In this document: positions 7,797 to 15,789 of the stretch, piece after piece | Layout of the letters: each line of letters starts with the position of its first letter | Position numbering within the stretch: the stretch's first letter is position 1 | Origin: Parvibaculum sp039680535 | GTDB lineage: Bacteria > Pseudomonadota > Alphaproteobacteria > Parvibaculales > Parvibaculaceae | Length of the DNA stretch: 64,000 bases | Assembly: GCF_039680535.1 (NCBI RefSeq) | Contig: NZ_JBDKSS010000013.1 | Span: forward strand, 186,001 to 250,000 | Direction of reading: 5' to 3' | Translations under genes and position numbers: made by a program | The notes under the pieces: generated by a model | The model's input: only the letters and a program-made list of their open reading frames with translations | The model's database searches: none | Told to the model about the DNA's origin: nothing

Positions 7797-8594
7797 TCAC
7801 CGCTCCCTCAGAAGCGCCGAGGCGAGCCAGCCGGCCAGCGCCGCGCCGAGCACGGCGACGAGGCCGTAGAAGAGCGGCTGGGCATGTGCGAGGCGGTAGA
7901 TGAAGCGCTCAAGCCCGCTCTTGTCGATATAAAGCGGCGAAGCGATGGCATCGACCACCTGGCCGTCGCGCAGCAGGAAGACGGTCGCCGTATAGAGGCC
8001 GACCGGAACATTCGCCGGAATGTCGACCGTGGCGCGGAAAAGCGTCTGGCCGAGAAAGGTCACGCCGCCGGGGTCGCTGATATAGAGCTTCTCGCGCTTC
8101 TTGTTGCGGAAGAGCGCCTTGGTGAAGGTCGCCTCTTCGTCGGCTGGCAGTATTTCCTCGCTACCGTCGATCGCCTGGGCCCTCGGCGTGCCGAGATCGA
8201 CATTTTCAATGCCGATCTGTTCGCGTTTCAGAATGTCGACGCCTGCCGTCACTTCGAGCGGTCTCGTGCTTGCGACTGCGTAGTAGCTCGGCACACGGGG
8301 AAAGGTGAGCGAGTCGTGGTTGACCCAGACGCCTGCGATACGCGCCTTGCGGCGCACGGTCATGGCGCGGCTCGGGCCTGTGACGACGACGATCACGTCG
8401 CGGTCGAGCGCGCGTTCGCCCGGCGTGTTTGCCTCCACCGCGCCGAAGAGCAGGATCTGCGTGCCTGTGAAATTCGAACGGATGGCGATCTTGTGCTCGG
8501 AGAGGTCGGTGACGAGCTGGTCGGCGAGCGCAGGGCCCGCGCCCAGAACCAGCAGCGCGGCGAGGAGCCATTTATGCAGCGCTTTCATCGTCAT
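7797..8594 (-). CDS. TIGR02186-like membrane-anchored periplasmic protein
   Basis: 265 aa. A Sec signal (about residues 1-26, LLAALLVLGAGPALA) leads to a beta-rich periplasmic domain (DLSEHKIAIRSNFTGTQILLFGA, and VVVVTGPS with MTVRRK). A single C-terminal transmembrane helix (LFYGLVAVLGAALAGWLAS) ends in LLRER, so the bulk faces the periplasm. This arrangement matches the alphaproteobacterial family TIGR02186, which commonly sits beside a TauE/SafE permease. The ATG overlaps the TGA of that permease as ATGA (8591-8594), which indicates translational coupling; a second ATG six bases later is also possible. The role is unknown, but close coupling suggests it is an accessory subunit of the exporter. 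Confidence 0.75.
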   Translation of the reverse strand: MTMKALHKWLLAALLVLGAGPALADQLVTDLSEHKIAIRSNFTGTQILLFGAVEANTPGERALDRDVIVVVTGPSRAMTVRRKARIAGVWVNHDSLTFPRVPSYYAVASTRPLEVTAGVDILKREQIGIENVDLGTPRAQAIDGSEEILPADEEATFTKALFRNKKREKLYISDPGGVTFLGQTLFRATVDIPANVPVGLYTATVFLLRDGQVVDAIASPLYIDKSGLERFIYRLAHAQPLFYGLVAVLGAALAGWLASALLRER

Positions 8595-9517
8595 GAATGC
8601 GGCGCCACGTCGGAAATGGAGAAAAGGTCGGGCGGCGTCGTGATGAGATCCCAACCGAGCCGCAATCCCATCAGCAATACGATGAGCGCGAGGAGCGCGC
8701 GCAGATGTTCGCCCTTGAGCCGCATGGCGGCGCGCACGCCATATTGAGCGCCGATCACGCCGCCGATGACGAGGAGGAGGCCGAGCATCATGTCGACCGC
8801 CTGGTTCTCGACCGAATGCATGACGCCTGTAAGCGCGGTCACGAATACGATCTGGAAGAGGGACGTGCCGATGACGACTGAGGTCGGCATGCGCAGCAGA
8901 TAGATCATGGCGGGGACCATGATGAAGCCGCCGCCGACGCCCATGATCGCCGACAGCATGCCGACGAAGAAGCCGACGAGAATGGGCGGGATCACGCTGA
9001 TATAGAGCTTGGACCGCCGGAACCGCATCTTGAAGGGCAGCCCGTGTATCCAGCTGTGCTGGCCGCCCCGGCTTGCGGGCACTGGCGTTCCCCGTGCGGC
9101 CGCGCGCATGGCGCGCAGGCTCTCCGTCATCATCAGGGTGCCGATGATGGTCAGGAACACGACGTAGATAAGCGAGATGGCGAGGTCGATCTGGCCGAGG
9201 CGCGCCAGCAGCCGGAAGATGAAGATGCCGGTAATCGAGCCGATGATGCCGCCCGCGAGCAGCACCCCGCCCATCTTGAAGTCGACGCTGCCCCGCCGCC
9301 AATGGGCGAGTGCCCCGGTGACGGAGGAGGCGACGACCTGCGTCGACTGCGTGCCGACGGCGACCGCCGGGGGAATGCCGAGGAAGATGAGAAGCGGCGT
9401 CATCAGGAAGCCGCCGCCGACGCCGAACATGCCGGACAGAAAGCCGACGGCCGCCCCCATGGCGAGGATCACCAGCACATTGACCGGCAGTTCGGCGATC
9501 GGCAGATAGATCTGCAT
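8591..9517 (-). CDS. Sulfite exporter TauE/SafE family permease
   Basis: 308 aa with about eight hydrophobic segments in two inverted halves. Each half starts with the family glycine motif: GFLSGMFGVGGGFLMTPLLIFLG (from about residue 25) and GMLSAIMGVGGGFIMVPAMIYL (about residue 185). TauE/SafE proteins export sulfite, sulfoacetate or other small sulfur anions. GGAGACC supplies a ribosome site eight bases before the ATG. The gene heads a minus-strand unit with the TIGR02186-like partner and ccdA. A CcdA-type thiol reductase in the same unit makes a link to sulfur oxidation chemistry or to desulfonation plausible, but no sulfur enzyme lies nearby. Confidence 0.85.
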   Translation of the reverse strand: MQIYLPIAELPVNVLVILAMGAAVGFLSGMFGVGGGFLMTPLLIFLGIPPAVAVGTQSTQVVASSVTGALAHWRRGSVDFKMGGVLLAGGIIGSITGIFIFRLLARLGQIDLAISLIYVVFLTIIGTLMMTESLRAMRAAARGTPVPASRGGQHSWIHGLPFKMRFRRSKLYISVIPPILVGFFVGMLSAIMGVGGGFIMVPAMIYLLRMPTSVVIGTSLFQIVFVTALTGVMHSVENQAVDMMLGLLLVIGGVIGAQYGVRAAMRLKGEHLRALLALIVLLMGLRLGWDLITTPPDLFSISDVAPHS

Positions 9518-9624
9518 GCGGCTTGGTCTCCGCCGGCCTTGAAGGCGCGCATTTCGTCCGCGGGAGGGCCTATTCGGGGTAGCACGTCGCCGTAGCGATT
9601 CCTAGAGCGAGAGGCGCCGGGATA

Positions 9625-12399
9625 TCAGGAGAGATCGCCGTTCGCGGCGGGATCGGGACGCTTGGGTGTCCATGTCTCGGCTGCGACCTTCGCCTGGGCC
9701 AGCGTCGTCGCGTCGAGCTTCGCGGCGAGTTCATCGCGCTTCTGCGCCGCGCCCTTGTCGCCGCCCTTGGCCGCGATGGAGAGCCACTTGTAGGCCGAGG
9801 CATAGTCCTGCGGCACGCCGAGCCCTCGCTCCTGAAGGACCGCGAGATTGTACTGACTGTCGCCGAGGCCGAGTTCCGCCGCCTGTCCGAACCAGCGCGC
9901 CGCCGTGGTGAAATCCTGCCGCGTGCCACGACCCTCGGCATAGATGACGGCGAGGTTGTGCATCGCCTTGACGTTGCCCTGCAGGGCGGCCTTTTCATAC
10001 CACTTGCGGGCCTGCGCATCGTCCTGCGCCAGCCCGCGGCCTTTCTCGTAAAGCGCGGCGAGCCTGTATTGCGCAATGGCAAGACCCTGATCGGCGGCCT
10101 GCCCATACCAGTAGGCGGCCTGCGAGAGATCGGCGGTCACGCCCTCGCCATTGGCATAGCGCTGGCCCATCTCATATTGCGCGGCGGGTTCGCCCCGCGC
10201 GGCAGCCGCGCGAAGTGCGCTGTCGCCCGTGGGCACGCCCTGCTGGGCAGCCGCATCTTCTGCGAGAGGCGCGGTGGCAACGGGTTTCGCGGGGGAGGGT
10301 GAGAGCGTCGGCCCCTTGGCTTCCATGCGCGGAATGGTCGCCTCGGCCTGCTTCTGGGGCTTTTTCGCCGTCGGTACGATCGGCGACTCGGTGGCCGGTC
10401 GGGGTGCGGCTTCGGAAGACGCTGCCGGTGTGGTGGACGCCGGAGCCGCCGCTTTGGCTCCGGCGTCGTCCGGCGTGGCCTCCGGATGTTCCTGCGCCGC
10501 GGGAGCGGCTGTTTCGGTGCTCGCGCCCATGTCCGGCGCCTTCTCGGCTGCGGGGGCCGGGCTGACCGTTACGGCGGGTTTTGCCGGCGCCTCAAGTGCC
10601 GGGACGAGCGGCTCGTTGTTCAGATAGCGAAATGCGACGAAGCCCGCACCCGCGAGAATGGCGGCGGCAATGAGCCCGAGGAGGATGCGCTTGCCGCGAC
10701 CGCCGGGCTCATCGCCGATGGCGGTGAAGCGCGCATTGGACTCGGCATAGGGCGAATGGCCGGGATGCTGCGGATTGCGGCCAGCCTCGGCAGCGGCCTG
10801 CGCGGCGCGGCGAGCGGCCGAGAGGAAATCATGCGCGGCATGCGCCGATTCCTGCGTCGGGTTGCTGATGTCGGCTTCCTTCGGCTCGCGCGCTTCGGCG
10901 ACGGTCTCTTCGCTGGCTGTGGCGAAGGGGGGCGGCACATCGCTGATCGTCTCGCTCGCCGCCACTTTCGGCGCGGCATTGGCGGGCGGCAGCGCAGGCG
11001 CTGCCAGCGGCAGGGCGGACGCTTCGGGGAAGACCGGAGTGGCGAAGGGGCTGCGGAAATCGGCTTTTGCCGGGGTGCCGAAGCCGCCCATGGGCGGCGC
11101 ATCGAAATTCGGGATCGGGAAACCCTGCGCACCCGGCACGAAGCCGCCGCCGGCGCCAATCGCCGGGCTGTGCCCGACGGCCACCTGCGGTGAGAGCATC
11201 TGCGCTGGCTGGGCGAGCGCGGCCTTGGCTTCCTTTTCGAGGCGGCCGAGGCGGTCCGTCATCCGTTCGAGCATGACATGGAGCGACTCGGTCGTTTCGC
11301 GCGACCGGTTCTCGGCGACGTTCAGGCTGTCGGACATGCCGGCAATGGCGCGCTCGATCGTCTGCACGGCCTGCACCGTCATCTGCTCATTGTCATGCAG
11401 GCGGTTCGCCATCTGCTCGAGCCGGCTTTCGACGATATGCGTCGTATCGGGCAGGGGCGCGCGCGGCGCATCGAGATCGTCGAGGCGGCGGGCGATGCTC
11501 GTTACCGTCCGCTCGAAAGTCTTGAGCGTTTCGTCGGTGCGCTGTTCGGCCCGTTCAAGGCGCTGCGTGATCTCGGTGAGGCTGCGCTGGAGACTGTTGA
11601 TCGTCGCCTTGTGCTGGTCGGCGTCGGTCTTGTCGGCGATGGCCTTGAGCGCTGTTTCGACGGCCTGCGCGCTCACGGAACCGACGGACTGCTCCATCTT
11701 TTCCAGGCGGCTCGCCATGGTCTGCAAATTCGTGTCGAGCGCGCGGGCACGGGCCTCGGCCGCTTCGCGCTCTTTCTCTTCCTCGCGTTCATCGACGCGC
11801 TGGGCGACCCTGCCGAGCGTCTGACGGATTTCGGCAAGCGACTCTTCCGTCCGCCGCTCCGTCGCATCGAGGTGATCGACGACGGCGTTCAAAGCCTTTT
11901 CAAGCGTCTGGATCGCCTTGTCGTCGGGATTGCGTTTCGCCGCGCGGCTGCGCTCCTGTTCCTCGAGCCGGTCGGCGAGCTGCTGAATCTTGCGTTCCAG
12001 CGGATCGAGCGTCTGGCGTTCGGGGCTCTGGTAGGCCGAGCTGTCGTCCGTCGCGCGCTCCGATTCTTCGAGCCGCGCCGCGATCTGGCTGACGGATTGT
12101 TCCAGCCGTCGCGCGAGCTCGGCGCTGCGCCTTTCGCTGTTTTCCACGCGATTGATGACTTCGCGCATGGTTTCAGCCACCGGCGCGAGGTCATAGGGGG
12201 CGGGTTGTGGAATATGGGACTGGCTTGATGGCAGCGCGGATTGAATGGGTGTTCGGCCGATTTCGTCGGTGCCGGCCTCCAGGATCATCTGGTTCAGCCA
12301 TGCACCCAGCGTAACGCCCGCGCGCTGAGCCGCCTGCTTGGCGGCTTCGCGGGCCTCGGGCTCAATGCCCTTCACGCTCCAGGGGACGGCAGGTCTCAT
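9625..12399 (-). CDS. Coiled-coil, single-pass membrane protein with Sel1 repeats (PodJ-like)
   Basis: 924 aa. The N-terminus (VKGIEPEAREAAKQAAQRAG..LGAWLN) is characteristic of alphaproteobacterial polar-localisation proteins related to PodJ. Residues of about 55-400 are Glu/Arg-rich heptads such as LERMEQ, RLERAEQRTDE and RLDDLD, which predict a long cytoplasmic coiled coil. After a Pro/Ala-rich linker there is one transmembrane helix at about 568-592 (ILLGLIAAAILAGAGFVAF). A second Ala/Pro-rich, low-complexity linker leads to about four Sel1/TPR repeats (about 730-890: YEMGQRYANGEGV, YRLAALYEKGRGL, HNLAVIYAEGRGT, YNLAVLQERGLGV) in the periplasm. PodJ-type proteins scaffold polar complexes and signalling proteins. 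The gene stands alone on the minus strand. Confidence 0.8.
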   Translation of the reverse strand: MRPAVPWSVKGIEPEAREAAKQAAQRAGVTLGAWLNQMILEAGTDEIGRTPIQSALPSSQSHIPQPAPYDLAPVAETMREVINRVENSERRSAELARRLEQSVSQIAARLEESERATDDSSAYQSPERQTLDPLERKIQQLADRLEEQERSRAAKRNPDDKAIQTLEKALNAVVDHLDATERRTEESLAEIRQTLGRVAQRVDEREEEKEREAAEARARALDTNLQTMASRLEKMEQSVGSVSAQAVETALKAIADKTDADQHKATINSLQRSLTEITQRLERAEQRTDETLKTFERTVTSIARRLDDLDAPRAPLPDTTHIVESRLEQMANRLHDNEQMTVQAVQTIERAIAGMSDSLNVAENRSRETTESLHVMLERMTDRLGRLEKEAKAALAQPAQMLSPQVAVGHSPAIGAGGGFVPGAQGFPIPNFDAPPMGGFGTPAKADFRSPFATPVFPEASALPLAAPALPPANAAPKVAASETISDVPPPFATASEETVAEAREPKEADISNPTQESAHAAHDFLSAARRAAQAAAEAGRNPQHPGHSPYAESNARFTAIGDEPGGRGKRILLGLIAAAILAGAGFVAFRYLNNEPLVPALEAPAKPAVTVSPAPAAEKAPDMGASTETAAPAAQEHPEATPDDAGAKAAAPASTTPAASSEAAPRPATESPIVPTAKKPQKQAEATIPRMEAKGPTLSPSPAKPVATAPLAEDAAAQQGVPTGDSALRAAAARGEPAAQYEMGQRYANGEGVTADLSQAAYWYGQAADQGLAIAQYRLAALYEKGRGLAQDDAQARKWYEKAALQGNVKAMHNLAVIYAEGRGTRQDFTTAARWFGQAAELGLGDSQYNLAVLQERGLGVPQDYASAYKWLSIAAKGGDKGAAQKRDELAAKLDATTLAQAKVAAETWTPKRPDPAANGDLS

Positions 12400-12558
12400 T
12401 CCGAATCACTAACCCTTTGACGCTTTTTCGCAGTATGGCCGCAAAAAGGACCGGTTCAACCGGGAGTTGCCGCGCGGATAGAGGCCCGCTACGTCGCCGC
12501 CCACTCATAAAACGGCAGACGCGGTAAATACATCATTAACGGCTGTTGAAAACTTTTA

Positions 12559-12577
12559 GCTTCCGCTGGCTGGAAGC
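12559..12577 (-). terminator. Weak terminator-like hairpin after the CAP-domain gene
   Basis: GCTTCC (12559-12564) pairs with GGAAGC (12572-12577) around a seven-base loop, and the minus strand continues TAAAAGTTTT. The stem is short and the T-run is interrupted, so it is only a candidate. Confidence 0.3.
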
Positions 12578-12581
12578 GGTG

Positions 12582-13139
12582 TCACTCGGTCGCGAAGACC
12601 TCGGTGACATAGAGGTCGGACCCCTTTGTCGCGACGCCGACGCCCGACCGGGTGAGGGTGGCGTCTCTCAGCACCTTTCGCCGTGCAGGGTCGACGGTCC
12701 AGCTTTTGACCACCTCGCCGGCGACGGCTTGAGGCGGCTGGCTGGCGGCGTCGCGGAGAAGGCTGATCGTCTCGAAGACGTCGCCCTTGCGGTTCGGATC
12801 GACCGCCAGCACCCGTTCCCTCGTGCCCTGGCCGTCCGGATTGAAGCTGCCGACGAAGTTCCTGAGCGACATGTCGGCGCTATGGATCGCGGCCGCGCGC
12901 TGAAGGGTGGCGTCGGGGGCCAGCGGCGCGATGCCCTTTTCGCCGCGCCAGGCGTTGACGGCATCGAGTATGGCGCGGCTGAGGGCCGTCTCGCCCTGCG
13001 CTGCCGCACTGGCTCCGGCGGGCAGGGTGGTCAGGCTCACCCTCTGGGGCTTTTGTGGCTCGCCGGGGCCTTGCGTGGCGCAGGCGGCCAGCGTCAGCGC
13101 CATCGCAACACCCGTCAAAAGCCTGGAAATCTGCGGCAT
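12582..13139 (-). CDS. CAP/SCP-domain lipoprotein
   Basis: 185 aa from the ATG at 13139, which follows GGGGAG; the frame stays open upstream but enters the regulatory region of the MerR operon. The signal peptide ends in a lipobox LAAC (Cys near residue 19), so the protein is likely anchored in a membrane facing the periplasm. The rest fits a bacterial CAP (cysteine-rich secretory protein/PR-1) domain: LDAVNAWRGEKGIAPLAPDATLQRAAAIHSADM holds the first conserved His, and VVKSWTVDPARRKVLRDATLTRSGVGV the second half with the typical '..W..s..hr..ll......iGvG' pattern. Bacterial CAP proteins have poorly known roles in the envelope. It diverges from the MerR gene. Confidence 0.8.
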   Translation of the reverse strand: MPQISRLLTGVAMALTLAACATQGPGEPQKPQRVSLTTLPAGASAAAQGETALSRAILDAVNAWRGEKGIAPLAPDATLQRAAAIHSADMSLRNFVGSFNPDGQGTRERVLAVDPNRKGDVFETISLLRDAASQPPQAVAGEVVKSWTVDPARRKVLRDATLTRSGVGVATKGSDLYVTEVFATE

Positions 13140-13218
13140 TCTCAACTCCCCGTCCTCTCTGTTGGGTCGAAGGATAGAACATGAGCCGCGCGATGGCGAA
13201 GTCACTATTCTTGCCCTC

Positions 13219-13247
13219 TTGACGCTTACGTCAACGTCAACTAGCGT
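13219..13247 (+). promoter_or_regulatory. Promoter with LiuR-type MerR operator for the beta-oxidation operon
   Basis: A -35 box TTGACG (13219-13224) and a -10-like TAGCGT (13242-13247) are 17 bases apart. The perfect inverted repeat TTGACG-N4-CGTCAA occupies 13219-13234, covering the -35 box and half the spacer, and a further CGTCAA follows directly at 13235-13240. The repeat resembles operators reported for LiuR-type MerR regulators of acyl-CoA catabolism. Its position 131 bases ahead of the merR start points to autoregulation and control of the operon; the divergent CAP gene could share it. The assignment of -10 is less sure than the palindrome. Confidence 0.6.
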
Positions 13248-13377
13248 GACGCCCACATAGAAAAACGGCGGAAAACGCCAGCTCATAACAGCCGTGCTCG
13301 TGCGCGGGAGGCGGACTTCGGCCCGCTGCTCCCGGAGCTTTGCGCGCGTTCGGCGACAAGGGAAACAGGAAAACGTC

Positions 13378-13908
13378 ATGGACCACCAGTTGGATAATGC
13401 GGCCCAGGCCGCTGCTGCTGCCGCCGGACATTGCGACGGCAGTTCCGTCACCTTCTCGATCACCCAGCTTGCCGAGGAATTCGGCCTCACGACCCGGGCC
13501 ATCCGCTTCTATGAGGACAAGGGCCTGCTGAAACCGGAACGTCAGGGCCAGACGCGCATCTATCATCCGCGCGACCGGGCCCGGCTCATCCTCATCGTCC
13601 GGGGCCGCCTCGTCGGCCTCGCGCTTTCCGAGATCAAGGAAATCCTCAGCCTCTACGATCTTGAAGATGGTTGCGAAACGCAGAACCGCGTCGCCATCGA
13701 CAAGTTCAAGCGCCGCATTGCCAGCCTCGAAAAGCAGCGCAAGGAAATCGAGATCCAGATCTCGACGCTGAAGGAAAGCTGCCAGAAGCTGGAAGACACG
13801 CTGCAGGGCCAGATGGCCCAGGCGTTGGTCGATGCGAAGAAGCGTCCGCGCGTCGCCAGGAGCCAGCCTTCTGCCGCACAGGCAAAAACATCGGCGGCGA
13901 CCGTCTGA
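13378..13908 (+). CDS. MerR-family regulator of the fatty-acid oxidation operon
   Basis: 176 aa from the ATG at 13378 (AGGA seven bases upstream). After a short Ala-rich leader comes the MerR winged helix: FSITQLAEEFGLTTRAIRFYEDKGLL (about residues 24-50), then RIYHPRDRARL. A long Gln/Lys/Glu helix follows (about 105-155, KRRIASLEKQRKEIEIQIS), which forms the antiparallel dimer coiled coil. There is no cysteine cluster for metal sensing at the end, so the ligand is probably organic; acyl-CoA is the natural guess because the gene leads an operon of two acyl-CoA dehydrogenases, a thiolase and a FadB-type enzyme. The arrangement matches LiuR-like regulators. It ends 30 bases before the next gene. 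Confidence 0.85.
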   Translation: MDHQLDNAAQAAAAAAGHCDGSSVTFSITQLAEEFGLTTRAIRFYEDKGLLKPERQGQTRIYHPRDRARLILIVRGRLVGLALSEIKEILSLYDLEDGCETQNRVAIDKFKRRIASLEKQRKEIEIQISTLKESCQKLEDTLQGQMAQALVDAKKRPRVARSQPSAAQAKTSAATV

Positions 13909-13938
13909 AGTCGATCCGCTTCCAACCCGAGGACAGTA

Positions 13939-15726
13939 ATGCCGAGCTACAAAGCACCCCTGCGGGAGTATCGTTTCCTCCTGCATGAAGCGTTCAACAT
14001 TTCGCAATATTCGGAGCTTCCCGGATTCAGGGATGCGCCGCTCGATGTTGTGGATGCAATTCTCGACGAAGCTGCGAAGCTCGCCGAGGAGGTGCTGCAC
14101 CCTCTCAATCAGATTGGCGATCGGGAGGGTTGCAAGCTCGCCAATGGCGTGGTGACCACGCCCTCCGGGTTCAAGGAAGCTTACAAGACCCTCGTCGAAG
14201 GCGGATGGCCGGCGCTCGTCGCCGATCCGGCCTTCGGCGGTCAGGGACTGCCCAATGCGCTGGGCGTTCTCTTCAACGAGATGGTGTCCTCGTCCAACAT
14301 GGCCTTCGGCATGTATCCGGGCCTGAGCCACGGCGCCTATTCGGCAATACTTCATCACGGTACGGATGAACAGCGGGCGACCTATCTGCCCAAGCTGGTC
14401 ACCGGCGAGTGGACCGGCACCATGAACCTGACGGAGCCGCATTGCGGCACCGATCTGGGCCTGCTGCGCACCAAGGCTGTGCCGAACGGCGACGGCTCTT
14501 ATGCCATCACCGGCACGAAGATTTTCATTTCCGCCGGCGAGCACGATCTTGCCGACAACATTCTCCATCTCGTGCTGGCGCGCACCGAAGGCGCGCCCGC
14601 GGGCATCAAGGGCATTTCGCTCTTCATCGTGCCCAAGTTCCTCGTGAAGGAAGACGGCAGCCTCGGGAGCCGCAACGGTGTTTCCTGCGGCGCGCTCGAA
14701 CACAAGATGGGCATTCACGGCAATGCGACCTGCGTTCTCAACTATGACGGCGCCAGAGGCTGGCTCGTCGGCGAGGAGAGCAAGGGCATGCGCGCCATGT
14801 TCACGATGATGAACGAAGCGCGTCTCGGCGTTGGCCTGCAGGGCCTTTCGCAGTCGGAAGCGGCCTATCAGAATGCGCTCGCCTATGCGAAGGATCGCAT
14901 TCAGGGCCGCTCGCTGACCGGCCCGAAGGAGGCGGACAAGCCCGCCGACCCGCTGCTCGTCCATCCCGATGTGCGGCGCATGCTGCTCAATGCCAAGGCC
15001 TTCAACGAAGGCGCCCGCGCGCTGCTCGTCTGGACGGCTCTTCATGGCGATCTCAGCCACGCTTCCGACGATCCGAAGGCGCGCGAATTCGGCGACGACA
15101 TGATGGCGCTGCTCACGCCGGTGGTGAAGGGCTACCTCACCGATCGCGGTTTCGCGAACGCGGTCGAGGCGCAGCAGGTTTATGGTGGCCACGGCTATAT
15201 CGAGGAGAACGGCCTCAGCCAGTATGTGCGCGATGCGCGCATCGCCATGATCTATGAAGGCGCGAATGGCGTTCAGGCGCTCGACCTCGTCGGCCGCAAG
15301 CTGGCGCAGAATGGCGGCCGCGGCGTTTTCGGGTTCTTCAAGCTGATCGACGATTTCGTTGCTGCGAATACGAAGGCCGACACCGAGAGCTTCATGAATG
15401 CGCTGGTCGGCGCGCGCAAGGACCTCGAAGCGGCAACGCTGTGGTTCATGGAGAACGCGCTGGAGAATCCCGACAATGCCGGCGCCGGCTCCTTCGACTA
15501 TCTCCAGCTTTTCGGCGTCACGGCCGTCGCCTTCATGTGGGCGATGATGACGAAGACGGCGACGGAGAAGCTCGCGGCGGGTGGCGCAGACAGGGCCTTC
15601 TACGAAGCGAAGCTCAAGACGGCGCGCTACTACTTCGAGCGCGTCGTGCCCGAGACGGCGACGCATCTCGCGCGTATTCGCGTGGGCGCTGCGCCATTGA
15701 TGGATTTCGCCGCCGACGAGTTCTGA
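13939..15726 (+). CDS. Acyl-CoA dehydrogenase, long DmdC-like form
   Basis: 595 aa, about 200 residues longer than classical acyl-CoA dehydrogenases because of an N-terminal helical extension and a C-terminal extra domain. The core carries TMNLTEPHCGTDLG for FAD binding, FISAGEHD, and the catalytic glutamate Glu440 in MIYEGANGVQALD. Length and motifs fit the class that includes 3-methylmercaptopropionyl-CoA dehydrogenase DmdC and several FadE-type enzymes; most members act on medium or long acyl chains. GAGGACAGTA sits just before the ATG. Being first enzyme of the MerR-led operon, it likely starts beta-oxidation of an alkyl chain by FAD-linked desaturation, with electrons passed to ETF. The exact substrate cannot be read from sequence. 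Confidence 0.85.
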   Translation: MPSYKAPLREYRFLLHEAFNISQYSELPGFRDAPLDVVDAILDEAAKLAEEVLHPLNQIGDREGCKLANGVVTTPSGFKEAYKTLVEGGWPALVADPAFGGQGLPNALGVLFNEMVSSSNMAFGMYPGLSHGAYSAILHHGTDEQRATYLPKLVTGEWTGTMNLTEPHCGTDLGLLRTKAVPNGDGSYAITGTKIFISAGEHDLADNILHLVLARTEGAPAGIKGISLFIVPKFLVKEDGSLGSRNGVSCGALEHKMGIHGNATCVLNYDGARGWLVGEESKGMRAMFTMMNEARLGVGLQGLSQSEAAYQNALAYAKDRIQGRSLTGPKEADKPADPLLVHPDVRRMLLNAKAFNEGARALLVWTALHGDLSHASDDPKAREFGDDMMALLTPVVKGYLTDRGFANAVEAQQVYGGHGYIEENGLSQYVRDARIAMIYEGANGVQALDLVGRKLAQNGGRGVFGFFKLIDDFVAANTKADTESFMNALVGARKDLEAATLWFMENALENPDNAGAGSFDYLQLFGVTAVAFMWAMMTKTATEKLAAGGADRAFYEAKLKTARYYFERVVPETATHLARIRVGAAPLMDFAADEF

Positions 15727-15789
15727 TCGGCGGATATCGTTTGATAACAAAAAGCCCGAAAATCGGGCGCAGACAGGAGAGCGAAACAG

